Shown here in pieces: positions 25,741-35,384 of a stretch of DNA of 64,000 nucleotides. The position numbers were made by a program, and so were the translations under genes. Within the stretch, counting starts at the first letter, position 1. Every line of letters begins with the position of its first letter. Origin of the DNA: an uncultured Alloprevotella sp. (GTDB taxonomy: Bacteria; Bacteroidota; Bacteroidia; Bacteroidales; Bacteroidaceae); contig CALUNU010000008.1 in the NCBI GenBank assembly GCA_944322095.1, positions 33,399 through 97,398 on the forward strand. Direction: 5' to 3'. The notes under the pieces were generated by a model. That model was not told where the DNA came from and did no database searches. It saw only the letters and a program-made list of their open reading frames with translations.

Positions 25741-25870
25741 AAACGGAGAGCTCAGCGTCGACCTGCTCGGAGCCCGCCTCAAAGAAGCCCGCGACCTGCT
25801 GGCCTATTGCAAGGAGCGGCTGCTGAAAGCCGAAACCGACGTCAAGGCCGTGCTCGACGACGAAGCCTGA
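25673..25870 (+). CDS. xseB: Exodeoxyribonuclease VII small subunit
   Basis: The 65-residue protein is a typical Xse[26 protein letters not shown] followed by an acidic helix ([16 protein letters not shown]). Small subunits bind the XseA coiled coil in several copies. It overlaps xseA by 68 nt, which points to translational coupling. Confidence 0.93.
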   Translation: MKKTELTYEEAYQKLETIVKGLENGELSVDLLGARLKEARDLLAYCKERLLKAETDVKAVLDDEA

Positions 25871-25920
25871 ACCGTGACCACGCAGCCGCCAGGCGGCGCG
25901 ACAAACCCATAAAAACGACC

Positions 25921-26694
25921 ATGAGCAAGAACAAGTTATCCAAGTTTGCCGATATGGCCACCTATCCCCACGTGTTCGAGCCCCCCTTCGGCGCCACCGA
26001 CGAGGCGGCGTTCGAGATGAAGGGCCGGTGGGGCGAGCTGTTTTTCCACAACGACCATCCCATCGTGCTCGAACTGGGCTGCGGCCGCGGAGAATACACC
26101 GTCGGGCTGGCACGCCTCTTTCCCGAAAAGAACTTTATCGGCGTCGACATCAAGGGAGCCCGCATGTGGACGGGAGCCACCGAGTCGCTGCGCGACGGCA
26201 TGAAGAACGTAGCCTTCCTTCGCACGCAAATAGAGTTTATCACGCGCTTTTTCGCTCCCGGCGAGGTGGCCGAGCTGTGGCTCACGTTCAGCGACCCACA
26301 GATGAAGAAGGTGACAAAGCGACTGACCTCCACCCATTTTCTGGCCCGCTATCGCAACATCCTGGCCGACGGCGGCCTCGTTCACGTCAAGACCGACAGC
26401 CCCTTCCTCTTCACCTATACGCGCTACGTCGTGGAGCGCAACCATCTGCCCTTGGAGCTTTGCACCGACGACCTCTATGGAGCGTTGCCCGGGGCCGACG
26501 ACGAAACGCGGCGCATCCTGAACATCCGAACCTACTACGAGCAGCAATGGCTCGACCGCGGCTTGACCATCAAGTACCTGAAATTCCGCCTGCCGCAGGC
26601 CGGGGAGCTCGTCGAGCCCGACGTCGAAATAGAGCTCGACTCGTATCGCAGCTACAACCGCGCCAAGCGCTCGGGCCTGGAAAAGGCCAAATGA
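25921..26694 (+). CDS. trmB: tRNA (guanine-N7-)-methyltransferase
   Basis: The ATG at 25921 gives [24 protein letters not shown] and a 257-residue protein. It methylates G46 of tRNAs. Visible are the SAM-binding [26 protein letters not shown], the family motif [10 protein letters not shown] (usually PDPWPKK; here SDPQMKK, as seen in Bacteroidota) and HVKTDS. Confidence 0.94.
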   Translation: MSKNKLSKFADMATYPHVFEPPFGATDEAAFEMKGRWGELFFHNDHPIVLELGCGRGEYTVGLARLFPEKNFIGVDIKGARMWTGATESLRDGMKNVAFLRTQIEFITRFFAPGEVAELWLTFSDPQMKKVTKRLTSTHFLARYRNILADGGLVHVKTDSPFLFTYTRYVVERNHLPLELCTDDLYGALPGADDETRRILNIRTYYEQQWLDRGLTIKYLKFRLPQAGELVEPDVEIELDSYRSYNRAKRSGLEKAK

Positions 26695-26727
26695 AAACAG
26701 AACCCAACAAAATAAGAAAGGAAAGAC

Positions 26728-27828
26728 ATGACAATCTATCCGAAACTCATAACCGACGCCCTCGCCACCGTGCGCTATCCCGGCACGGGGAAGAACCTCG
26801 TTGAGGCCGGCATGGTGGAGGACGACCTGCGCATCGAAGGCATGAGCGTGGCCTTCTCGCTGCTGTTTGAAAAGAGCACCGACCCTTTTCTCAAATCGGT
26901 CGTAAAGGCAGCCGAGGCTGCCATCCACGCCTACGTCAGTCCCGAAGTGAACGTGGCCATCCACGTCAAGACGCGCCAGAGTCCCCGTCCCGAACCGGGC
27001 AAGATGCTGCCCGGCGTGCGCAGCGTCATAGCCGTTAGCTCCGGCAAGGGCGGCGTGGGCAAGAGTACCGTGGCGGCCAACCTGGCCGTAGCGCTGGCAG
27101 CCCTCGGCTACCGCGTGGGCCTGCTCGACGCCGACATTTTCGGTCCGTCGGTGCCCAAGATGTTTCACCTCGAACACGAGCAGATCTTCGCCGAGGAAGT
27201 GGGCGGCCGCCAGGTGCTCATCCCCGCTGAGAAGTACGGGGTGAAAATTCTCTCCATCGGTTTTTTCGTCAAGCCCGAAACGGCCACGCTGTGGCGCGGC
27301 GCCATGGCGTCGAACGCCTTGAAACAGCTCATAGCCGACGCAGGCTGGGGCGAACTCGACTACTTCATCCTTGATACGCCTCCCGGCACGAGCGATATCC
27401 ACTTGACGCTCCTGCAAACCCTGGCCATCACGGGAGCCGTCATCGTTTCGACCCCGCAACAGGTGGCCCTGGCCGATGCCCGCAAAGGCGTCGACATGTA
27501 TCGCAACGAAAAGGTGAACGTGCCCATCCTCGGCCTTGTGGAAAACATGTCGTGGTTTACGCCCGCCGAGCTGCCCGACCATCGCTACTACATCTTCGGC
27601 CGCGACGGCGTGCGCACGCTGGCCGACGAGCTGAACGTGCCCCTGCTTGGGCAGATTCCTCTCGTGCAGAGCATCTGCGAGAGCGGCGACGGCGGCGAAC
27701 CCGCTGCTGTCAACGGCGACACTGTGACGGGACTGGCCTTCCGCGACCTGGCCCGCCGCGTTGTTGAGGAAACCGAGCGGCGCAACCGCGAGCAGCCGCC
27801 CACCCACATCGTCGAAACGCATAAATAA
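26728..27828 (+). CDS. Mrp/ApbC-type P-loop ATPase, iron-sulfur carrier
   Basis: The 366-residue protein has an N-terminal MIP18-like domain (about 1-90) fused to a ParA-family ATPase. The deviant Walker A is SSGKGGVGKST, switch region LLDADIFGPSVP, and DTPPGTSDIH follows. Mrp proteins carry Fe-S clusters. The CxxC usually seen after the NMS motif is absent here (ENMSWFTPAELPDHRYYIFG); I believe this variant is normal in Bacteroidota. A MIP18-only protein is also encoded at 44238-44558. Last gene before a terminator. Confidence 0.92.
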   Translation: MTIYPKLITDALATVRYPGTGKNLVEAGMVEDDLRIEGMSVAFSLLFEKSTDPFLKSVVKAAEAAIHAYVSPEVNVAIHVKTRQSPRPEPGKMLPGVRSVIAVSSGKGGVGKSTVAANLAVALAALGYRVGLLDADIFGPSVPKMFHLEHEQIFAEEVGGRQVLIPAEKYGVKILSIGFFVKPETATLWRGAMASNALKQLIADAGWGELDYFILDTPPGTSDIHLTLLQTLAITGAVIVSTPQQVALADARKGVDMYRNEKVNVPILGLVENMSWFTPAELPDHRYYIFGRDGVRTLADELNVPLLGQIPLVQSICESGDGGEPAAVNGDTVTGLAFRDLARRVVEETERRNREQPPTHIVETHK

Positions 27829-27854
27829 ATAATCGGGAACAGCCCGTTCTGATT

Positions 27855-27904
27855 TTCTCTTCCCTGTTGCTGAGATCCGCTGACAGGGAAGAGAAAGTTT
27901 TTAT
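27855..27904 (+). terminator. Intrinsic terminator of the mnmA-mrp operon
   Basis: TTCTCTTCCCTGT (27855-27867) pairs perfectly with ACAGGGAAGAGAA (27883-27895), followed by AGTTTTTATT. Confidence 0.9.
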
Positions 27905-28003
27905 TATGCAATAGCTGGAAATTGGTATTTTGCGGTTCTTTTCTTTCTCCATATTCTTTTCGGCTTAGGATTTATGGTTCGTACAAATACCGAAATGTAG
28001 CGA

Positions 28004-28034
28004 TTGTGGACGTTTTGTTTAACTTGTACTTTTG
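28004..28034 (+). promoter_or_regulatory. Promoter of the TonB-receptor operon
   Basis: TTG at about 28004-28006 is 20 bp upstream of TACTTTTG (28027-28034), a good Bacteroidota -33/-7 pair. The start codon follows 47 nt later. No Fur-like box stands out. Confidence 0.6.
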
Positions 28035-28081
28035 CAACCGAATTTAAACAGACGTTTTTAAAAAGTTATTCAGCATTATAC

Positions 28082-30487
28082 ATGAGAAGAGCCATTCGAC
28101 CCTATCTTAGTTTATTGCTTTTTTTCGTTGTTGTCCATCCTCTTGCTTTTTCCCAATCAGCACCTACGATTATTTCGGGTTCTGTGACAGATGCGACCAC
28201 GGGTTCTCCTTTGCCGTATGCCAAGGTCGAACTTTGTATAGCCCCTACGGGTCAGGTTCAGGCTGCTACGCTTGTCAAAACTGACGGAACGTACCGGCTG
28301 CAAGCAGATGTTCCGGGGGAATATCAGTTGAAAATCAGTTGTGTTGGCTATCAAACGCTTCGCTCTGGAATATTACATGTAGTGGAAGAAGGAAAAGAGC
28401 ACAGACAATCGTTTGAACTGAAAGGAACGGATATGGCTTTGGGAGAAGCCTTGGTGAAAGGACAGAATGCTGCCAGCCGCATGCAGCAACAAGCTTTTAA
28501 CGTACAGGCTCTGGAAACGAAAAAATTGGAGAGTACCACATTGGACTTGGCGCATGCCATGGGAAAAATCAGTGGTGTAAAGATTCGCGAGACAGGAGGC
28601 CTGGGTTCGGATGTTCGTGTTTCACTGGGAGGTTTTTCCGGCCGCCATATTAAGTTATTCATAGATGGTGTTCCTATGGACGGTATGGGAACGGCTTTTG
28701 GCTTGAATAATATTCCGGCAGGTTTAGCAAAGCGCATTGAAGTTTACAAAGGGGTTGTGCCTATTGAATTGGGTGGAGACGCTCTTGGCGGAGCTGTCAA
28801 CATTGTGACTGATGAGGAGCGGCGTAGCAGGGTGAATATATCGTATTCTTATGGTTCGTTTAATACGCATCGCTCCAATATATATGCGGAGCATACGACG
28901 GAACGGGGATTATATTTTTCATTGAATGCTTATCAGAATTATTCTGACAACGATTATGAGGTGGATGCCAAGATTCATGATTTTGAAACGCATATATATG
29001 AGAAGAACAAGCGCCGTGTGCGCAGTTTCCATAACGCTTATCACAATGAGGCGGCCGTGGCTAAGCTGGGTGTAGTGGACAAGCCTTGGGCTGAGCGTTT
29101 GCTCGTCGGTTTCATTGGCGGTTATGAGTATAAGGAGCAGCAGCATGCTTCCAGCATGGATCGCGTTTTCGGTGAGCGGTACAGTACGGCCACGACGCTT
29201 ATGCCGACATTGAGTTACGCGGGGCGTTTCGACGTGTTGGATGGATTGAGGGTGGGGTTGGACGGAGCATATAATTTCGGTAGGTCTTATTCTGCCGATA
29301 CGGCCCGACGCGAGTATAACTGGCTGGGTCAATACCGTGAGTATGAGTCGACTGAGGAGTCTGGTGAGCTTGCATATCAGAAGTATCGCTATCGCGATAA
29401 CAATGCTACGGCCAACCTGAAGTTTTCCCTCGGACTTGCACCCGGGCATACGCTGTCTTTCGCTTCGACGCTGACGGCCTTTTCGCGTAAGGGGCACGAC
29501 GAAACGGAGGTGGCCGACGAGGCCAGTCGGCATCCGCAACGTTCGATGAAGGATGTCCTCGGCTTGAGCTACCGCTACTCGCACGGGGAGCTTTGGAACG
29601 CCATTGTTTTTGCAAAGAGCTACCTTAATTATCTCGAATCGTATCTGGACCCGGAGGGGGGAACGGACTATCAGCGGCTCAGCTCGTTCGATACTTATTG
29701 GGGCGGCGGGGTTGCGGCCACATGGTTCGTGTCGCCCGTTGTGCAGGTGAAAGCTTCTTACGAACACGCGTTGCGCCTGCCCACCAGCCGGGAGCTTTTC
29801 GGTACGGGCGACGGCATCGAACTGGGTACGGCGGATTTGAAACCCGAGAACAGCGATAATGTCAACCTGGGCGCCCTGCTTCATCCGTTACGGAGCGGGC
29901 GGCACGACCTGACTTTTGACGTGGCTCTGTCTCTTCGAAATGTGCGTGATTACATCCGGCGTTCTGTTGACGAGACCAAAGGCGTGGCCACCTCTTCCAA
30001 CCAGGGAAAAGTGCGCAGCTGGGGCATTGACGCCGGCGGTCGTTATGCTTTTCGCGACCTTTTCTACGTGGGCGGTAACGTGACCTATATCGACATGCGC
30101 AACATGGAGCGTTATCAGCCCGGAACGACGGTGGAAAGCACTGTCTACAAAGACCGTCAGCCTAATGAGCCTTGGCTTTACGGTAATGTGGAGGCCGGCT
30201 TTACGCTCCGCAATTTGGGCTTCAAGGGAAGCGTGCTTGACGTTCAGTATGCCCTGAGCTGTGTGGGGAAATTCACGTATGACTGGTCTAACTATAACGG
30301 TGACGCTTCCATTCCCAGACAGCTCGCTCACGACGTATTCGTGAGTTATACGTTCGGGAGTGAACAGGCTTTTACGCTGGCTGCCGAATGCCGTAACCTG
30401 ACGGACGAGCGCCTTTACGACAACTATAACATCCAGAAACCCGGCCGCTCGTTTGCATTCAAGCTGGCGTACCGCTTCCTGCGTTGA
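28082..30487 (+). CDS. TonB-dependent outer-membrane receptor
   Basis: The ATG at 28082 gives a signal peptide (MRRAIRPYLSLLLFFVVVHPLAFSQ). The 801-residue protein then has a carboxypeptidase-regulatory-like domain (ISGSVTDATTGSPLPYAKVEL), a plug domain (VRVSLGGFSGRHIKLFIDGVPMDG, then IEVYKGVVPIELGGDALGGAVNIVTD) and a barrel ending in FKLAYRFLR with C-terminal aromatic/Arg. It imports a ligand using the TonB-ExbBD motor. With the DUF4374 and PepSY genes after it, iron or haem/siderophore is the likely cargo (inference). The first ~1.2 kb is clearly more AT-rich than the rest. Confidence 0.92.
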   Translation: MRRAIRPYLSLLLFFVVVHPLAFSQSAPTIISGSVTDATTGSPLPYAKVELCIAPTGQVQAATLVKTDGTYRLQADVPGEYQLKISCVGYQTLRSGILHVVEEGKEHRQSFELKGTDMALGEALVKGQNAASRMQQQAFNVQALETKKLESTTLDLAHAMGKISGVKIRETGGLGSDVRVSLGGFSGRHIKLFIDGVPMDGMGTAFGLNNIPAGLAKRIEVYKGVVPIELGGDALGGAVNIVTDEERRSRVNISYSYGSFNTHRSNIYAEHTTERGLYFSLNAYQNYSDNDYEVDAKIHDFETHIYEKNKRRVRSFHNAYHNEAAVAKLGVVDKPWAERLLVGFIGGYEYKEQQHASSMDRVFGERYSTATTLMPTLSYAGRFDVLDGLRVGLDGAYNFGRSYSADTARREYNWLGQYREYESTEESGELAYQKYRYRDNNATANLKFSLGLAPGHTLSFASTLTAFSRKGHDETEVADEASRHPQRSMKDVLGLSYRYSHGELWNAIVFAKSYLNYLESYLDPEGGTDYQRLSSFDTYWGGGVAATWFVSPVVQVKASYEHALRLPTSRELFGTGDGIELGTADLKPENSDNVNLGALLHPLRSGRHDLTFDVALSLRNVRDYIRRSVDETKGVATSSNQGKVRSWGIDAGGRYAFRDLFYVGGNVTYIDMRNMERYQPGTTVESTVYKDRQPNEPWLYGNVEAGFTLRNLGFKGSVLDVQYALSCVGKFTYDWSNYNGDASIPRQLAHDVFVSYTFGSEQAFTLAAECRNLTDERLYDNYNIQKPGRSFAFKLAYRFLR

Positions 30488-30549
30488 GACGGGTTGCGCG
30501 GAGACGGATAATAAATGCCTACGAACCAATTAAATATAAACGAAACGAT

Positions 30550-31932
30550 ATGAAAAGAAGATTTGACTTTCCGCTACTGCTGTTCAGTGCCTTGGCTTTT
30601 GCCGCTTGCAGCGACGACAACACCGTTCCTGTTCCTCCGGGTGGCGGCAATCTCTCGCCCGACGGATATGCCTATGTCGTATGTTACAATTCCGGCGACC
30701 AGGGCAACAGTGGCTACATGATGCAGGTGGACGACATCTCCCAAGGCTCGCTCGACGGCACGCAAAATGCCAACAACCGGCAGGAAGTGACGGGAAACCA
30801 GGACTACGTTTCCGTAAACGACCTTTACCTGTATAACTTCAACTATGCATCGAAGGGTGCCGACGGCACATCCACCGTTTCAGAGTCGTGGGCTCTTTCA
30901 GACGACGGCCTCGTCACGAAACGCAACGAGATAAACATGTCCGGCGACGTGAAAAGCCGTGCTGTCGTAGGCAAGTACGTGGTTTCGGGAAGTAGTCAGT
31001 GCAAGGAGAAGGATGGCCTGAACAAGATGTACGAGCGTATCCGTATCGTAGACAGCGAGAGCGAGGCGGTCATCACAGCCAACGGCCGTCTGGAGACGTC
31101 GAAATACGACGGAGCCTGGGGCGAGACCATCGGTGAGAATTACATGTTTTCCGACATAGCAGCGTATGGCGATGTGGTGCTTGTTTCTTTCACGACGAAG
31201 CAGGAGGACAAGGCCAAGGGCGGAACGACCAACCTGGCGGGCAATCTTTACCTCGGCGTGTTCGAGCTTGACGTCAACGACAAGGAGGGCAACGAGTATC
31301 TTCACCCGCGCCGGCTCATCGTGCGCCGGAGTGCCGACCATCCGGGCCGTGAGGCCGGTCAGATAGCCGGTAACAGCCAGTCGCGCACGGAGACCGGCAT
31401 CGAGCCTGTCGACAATGGCGACATTTACCTGTTCTGTCAGGGCAATAAGGCCGACGCTGCCGAAGGGTCGGCGTATTACCCATCGGCCGTGCTGCGTATC
31501 AGCGGCAGCAACATCGCCGATGGAGTGCCGCAGGCCATTGATGACGACTATTACGTCAACCTCCGCGAGCTTTCAGGCGGCTACCAGCTGTGGCGCACCT
31601 ACTATCTGGGCGGCTCGAAGTTCTGCCTGCAGATGTATAACCAGCCCTATGACCCCGCCACCAACGACAACGGCAGCGCTCACCGCTTCGCCATCTTCGA
31701 CGCCGTCGGGCAAACGTTCCAATGGGTGACGGGCGATTTCGATGAAGCCAAGGTAACGGGCATAGGCCTGCTCCATATGATCGAGAAAGAAAAGGGCAGC
31801 ATCACTTTCGGCATTGAAACGGCCGACCGGCGCCCGGCCCTTTATACGATAACGGCGGACGACGCCCGGATTGTCCGCGGCCTCGAAGTGAATGCCGAAG
31901 GTATCTCGGGCGTAGCCCGTCTGAAATATTGA
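30550..31932 (+). CDS. DUF4374-type lipoprotein
   Basis: The ATG at 30550 gives a lipobox FAACSDD in a 460-residue protein. The body is Gly/Asp-rich and beta-propeller-like (YAYVVCYNSGDQGNSGYMMQVDDI, RRSADHPGREAGQIAGNSQSRTETGIEP). DUF4374 proteins are routinely encoded between a TonB receptor and a PepSY protein in Bacteroidales, as here, and are presumed surface or periplasmic accessory factors of metal-ligand uptake. The precise role is unproven. Confidence 0.82.
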   Translation: MKRRFDFPLLLFSALAFAACSDDNTVPVPPGGGNLSPDGYAYVVCYNSGDQGNSGYMMQVDDISQGSLDGTQNANNRQEVTGNQDYVSVNDLYLYNFNYASKGADGTSTVSESWALSDDGLVTKRNEINMSGDVKSRAVVGKYVVSGSSQCKEKDGLNKMYERIRIVDSESEAVITANGRLETSKYDGAWGETIGENYMFSDIAAYGDVVLVSFTTKQEDKAKGGTTNLAGNLYLGVFELDVNDKEGNEYLHPRRLIVRRSADHPGREAGQIAGNSQSRTETGIEPVDNGDIYLFCQGNKADAAEGSAYYPSAVLRISGSNIADGVPQAIDDDYYVNLRELSGGYQLWRTYYLGGSKFCLQMYNQPYDPATNDNGSAHRFAIFDAVGQTFQWVTGDFDEAKVTGIGLLHMIEKEKGSITFGIETADRRPALYTITADDARIVRGLEVNAEGISGVARLKY

Positions 31933-31953
31933 TTTCCGGCCGCCGATTGTCCT

Positions 31954-33048
31954 ATGAAGCGTATTTTCAAGCAGCTCCACCTGTGGCTGTCGCTCCCGGC
32001 GGGCCTGCTGCTCGTCGTGCTCTGCCTGACAGGAGCCGTACTCGTTTTTCAGAGCGACATACAGCAGTGGCTGTCACGCCAGGCACGTTCCGTAACGGTG
32101 CCCCCCGGCGCCCGGCCCCTGCCGCTCGACACGCTCGTGGCCGTCTCGCAGCGCGAGGCGCAGGCAGCCGGAAAGAGCGTCAGCGGCCTCACGGTCTATG
32201 CCGACGCAAACCGGGCGTGGGACGTGAGCGTGGCCGGCCGCAAAGGCCCCTTTCTGACGATAGATCCCTATACCGCCCGCGTGACAGGGCGGGGGACGCC
32301 CGGAGAGGATTTCTTCGGTGCCGTTCGTGGCCTCCACCGCTGGCTCCTGCTCGACAACCGTGCCGTGGGCCGGTGCGTCATGGGCATTTCCACGCTCTCT
32401 CTGCTCGTCATCCTCGTCAGCGGTCTGGCCGTTTCTCTGCCACGGAGCTGGCGGCAGTGGCGCGAGTTTCTGACGCTGCGTTGCGGCCGTAAAGCCTTCC
32501 TTTTCTGGTTCACCTCCCACCGGGCGCTGGGCTGGTATGCCTTGCTGTTTCTTTTTCTGATGGCAGCCACGGGCCCCATGTGGTCGTTCCCCTGGTACCG
32601 CGACGGCGTGGCCCGCGTGTTTGGCGTTTACGAGCCGCGTAAGGACGGCGTGAAGAAGGAGCGGAAAGGCAGAGAGGCGCCGCCGGCTCCCGCTCCGCCC
32701 GTCGCAACATGGAGCGTGGCGCTCGAAAACGTGCGCCGCGCAGCTCCTGACTATACTTCCGTCCGCTTGCGCGCCGGAGAAGCCACGGTGCGCTCGCCGC
32801 GCGACGTCCATCAGCAGGCGTCCGACACTTACCGGTTCGACCGCCGGGGACGCATCACGGAGATACAGCGCTACGCCGATCTGCCCGCTTCGCGCAAGGT
32901 GATGCACTACGCCAAGCTGCTCCACTTCGGCACCTGGGGCGGGTGGATGACGAAGGTTCTCTATTTCCTGGCCTGCCTGGCCGGCGTCCATCTGACCCTG
33001 TCCGGCTATTGGCTCTACATCTACCGTCAGCGCCGGCGGTGCCGGTAA
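31954..33048 (+). CDS. PepSY-domain inner-membrane protein
   Basis: The 364-residue protein has an N-terminal helix in the PepSY_TM pattern (IFKQLHLWLSLPAGLLLVVLCLTGAVLVFQSDI). GLHRWLLLDN comes before a second helix (GISTLSLLVILVSGLAVSL), then ALGWYALLFLFLMAATGPMWSF, and it ends with VLYFLACLAGVHLTLSGYWLYIY. His residues in GLHRW and SHRAL could bind haem or metal, as proposed for siderophore-reductase relatives. It starts 21 nt after the DUF4374 gene, in the same operon. Confidence 0.87.
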   Translation: MKRIFKQLHLWLSLPAGLLLVVLCLTGAVLVFQSDIQQWLSRQARSVTVPPGARPLPLDTLVAVSQREAQAAGKSVSGLTVYADANRAWDVSVAGRKGPFLTIDPYTARVTGRGTPGEDFFGAVRGLHRWLLLDNRAVGRCVMGISTLSLLVILVSGLAVSLPRSWRQWREFLTLRCGRKAFLFWFTSHRALGWYALLFLFLMAATGPMWSFPWYRDGVARVFGVYEPRKDGVKKERKGREAPPAPAPPVATWSVALENVRRAAPDYTSVRLRAGEATVRSPRDVHQQASDTYRFDRRGRITEIQRYADLPASRKVMHYAKLLHFGTWGGWMTKVLYFLACLAGVHLTLSGYWLYIYRQRRRCR

Positions 33049-33426
33049 GCTGCCCCGTGCGTGGCGCAGCCCGGCGGCGCTGCCACGCTACGGCCGCACA
33101 CGATCATCACCATACCCGGTCCGTGAAGCAAAAAACACGGGTCGGGTCTTTGTCTTTGCAGGCTGGATAGAAAATTCAGCAGCCGGCTCCCGTCAACAGC
33201 TCGCCGGCAAACATCTTTTCGCAGGCCGCTGCTGCGCGAGGTGCCCCTCGTTGGCTGCCCATCGCCCGAAGCACGGACATTTTCAGCACACGGGGCGAAA
33301 AAAAAAGGACGGCCTTTGCCAAGGCGCGCGGAAATGTCTAAATTTGCAAAGCAGCAAAATGCCTTTTTAAGAGAAAAGGGCACAAAAGAAAGAAATCGAA
33401 CCATAGAAATATCAAGGTAAAAAATT
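33049..33426 (+). promoter_or_regulatory. Spacer holding the etf operon promoter
   Basis: TTTG at 33315-33318 and TAAATTTG at 33339-33346 are separated by exactly 20 bp, the canonical Bacteroidota arrangement, 80 nt upstream of etfB. The rest of the spacer shows no gene. Confidence 0.75.
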
Positions 33427-34299
33427 ATGAGCTTAAAGATCGTAGTGCTTGCCAAGCAAGTGCCTGACACGAGAAACGTGGGCAAGGACGCCATGACGCC
33501 CGAAGGGACGGTGAACCGTGCCGCCCTGCCTGCCATTTTCAACCCGGAGGATCTGAACGCGCTGGAACAGGCGCTGCGCCTGAAGGAGCAAAACCCGGGT
33601 TCGACCGTAAGCATCCTGACGATGGGGCCGCCGCGTGCCACGGAGGTGATACGTGAAGGGCTCTACCGCGGGGCCGACGGCGGCTATCTGCTGACCGACC
33701 GCGCTTTTGCCGGCGCCGACACGTTGGCTACGAGCTATGCCCTGGCCCAGGCCATCAAGAAAATTGGTATGCCCGACATTGTCATCGGGGGACGCCAGGC
33801 CATCGACGGCGACACGGCCCAGGTGGGCCCACAGGTGGCGCAGAAGCTGGGCCTGAACCAGGTGACGTATGTAACGAGCGTGAGCGAAGTGAAAGATGGC
33901 GAGGTGACGCTGACGCGCCATATCGACGGCGGCGTCGAGGTGGTGAAGGCCCCGTTGCCCATTCTGCTTACGGTGACGGGAGGTGCCGCCCCGTGCCGCC
34001 CGCGCAACGCCAAGCTCGTGATGAAATACAAGCGCGCCAGCGCACCCATGGAGCGCCCGGCCGGCGAACTGCCTTACGCCGAGGAATATGAGAAGAAGCC
34101 CTACCTGACGGTGACGCAATGGGGCGTGGCCGACGTCGACGGCGACTTGCGGCAATGTGGCCTGGCCGGCTCGCCCACGAAAGTGAAGGCTGTGCAGAAC
34201 ATCGTGTTCAAAGCCAAGGAGAGCAAGCGCCTGACGGCGGCCGACGCCGACGTGGAAGGCCTCGTGAAGGAGTTGCTCGAAAGCCATACCATCGGATAA
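33427..34299 (+). CDS. etfB: Electron transfer flavoprotein beta subunit
   Basis: The 290-residue protein has the ETF-beta N-terminus (LKIVVLAKQVPDTRNV), the conserved AIDGDTAQVGPQVAQ nucleotide-binding stretch and the family tail. With EtfA it accepts electrons from the acyl-CoA dehydrogenase encoded in the same operon, at the cytosolic face. Confidence 0.95.
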   Translation: MSLKIVVLAKQVPDTRNVGKDAMTPEGTVNRAALPAIFNPEDLNALEQALRLKEQNPGSTVSILTMGPPRATEVIREGLYRGADGGYLLTDRAFAGADTLATSYALAQAIKKIGMPDIVIGGRQAIDGDTAQVGPQVAQKLGLNQVTYVTSVSEVKDGEVTLTRHIDGGVEVVKAPLPILLTVTGGAAPCRPRNAKLVMKYKRASAPMERPAGELPYAEEYEKKPYLTVTQWGVADVDGDLRQCGLAGSPTKVKAVQNIVFKAKESKRLTAADADVEGLVKELLESHTIG

Positions 34300-34322
34300 C
34301 GCCATATTCAAAAAAGACACAG

Positions 34323-35345
34323 ATGAACAACGTATTTGTATATTGCGAAATAGACGGAACAACCGTCGAGGAAGTCAGCTTCGAACTGCTGACAAAGGGC
34401 CGCAAGCTGGCCAACCAACTGGGCGTGCAGCTCGAGGCCATTGCTGCCGGCAGTGGCATCACGGGCAAGGTGGAAAAGGATATACTTTCGTATGGCGTGG
34501 ACAAACTTCACGTTTTCGACGCCCCGGGATTGTTCCCCTATACGTCCAAGCCGCACACGTCTATCCTTGTGAACCTGTTCAAGGAGGAGAAGCCCCAGAT
34601 CTGTCTGATGGGAGCTACGGTGATAGGCCGCGACCTGGGACCGCGCGTTTCCTCATCGCTGACGAGCGGCCTGACGGCCGACTGCACGGCGCTGGAAATT
34701 GGCGACTACGACGACAAAAAGACAGGTAAACACTACGAAAACCTGCTCTATCAGATCCGCCCGGCGTTTGGCGGCAACATCGTGGCCACCATCGTCAACC
34801 CCGACCACCGTCCTCAGATGGCCACGGTGCGCAGCGGCGTGATGAAGGCCGAGAAAGTGGCAGAATACTACAACGGCGAAATCGTTTACGAGGACGTGGC
34901 CAAGTATGTGCCCGAGACCGACTACGTGGTAAAGGTCATCGAGCGCCATGTCGAGAAGGCCAAGAACAACCTGAAAGGGGCGCCCATCATCGTGGCCGGT
35001 GGCTACGGCGTAGGCTCCAAGGAAGGGTTCGACTTGCTGCGCAAACTGGCCGAAGAGCTCCACGGCGAGGTGGGAGCCAGCCGTGCAGCCGTTGACGCAG
35101 GCTTCTGCGAGCACGATTTGCAAATTGGCCAGACGGGCGTCACCGTCCGCCCGAAGGTGTATATCGCCTGCGGCATCTCGGGAGCCATCCAGCACGTGGC
35201 AGGTATGAAGGAGAGCGGCATCGTCATCTCCATCAACACCGATCCCGAGGCCCCCATCAATCAGATAGCCGACTACGTCATTACGGGCGCCGTGGAAGAG
35301 GTCGTTCCCAAGATGATAAAGTATTATAAAGAGAACAGCAAGTAA
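34323..35345 (+). CDS. etfA: Electron transfer flavoprotein alpha subunit
   Basis: The start at 34323 gives MNNVFVYCEIDGTTVEEVSFELL; upstream in-frame codons overlap etfB and are rejected. The 340-residue protein carries the FAD-binding C-terminal domain: AGGYGVGSKEGFDLL, GASRAAVDAGF, QIGQTGVTVRPKVYIACGISGAIQH and INTDPEAPI. It starts 23 nt after etfB. Confidence 0.95.
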   Translation: MNNVFVYCEIDGTTVEEVSFELLTKGRKLANQLGVQLEAIAAGSGITGKVEKDILSYGVDKLHVFDAPGLFPYTSKPHTSILVNLFKEEKPQICLMGATVIGRDLGPRVSSSLTSGLTADCTALEIGDYDDKKTGKHYENLLYQIRPAFGGNIVATIVNPDHRPQMATVRSGVMKAEKVAEYYNGEIVYEDVAKYVPETDYVVKVIERHVEKAKNNLKGAPIIVAGGYGVGSKEGFDLLRKLAEELHGEVGASRAAVDAGFCEHDLQIGQTGVTVRPKVYIACGISGAIQHVAGMKESGIVISINTDPEAPINQIADYVITGAVEEVVPKMIKYYKENSK

Positions 35346-35384
35346 GAGATCTTTCATTCTCTTCAATCCCAAAAGAAGAAAGCA

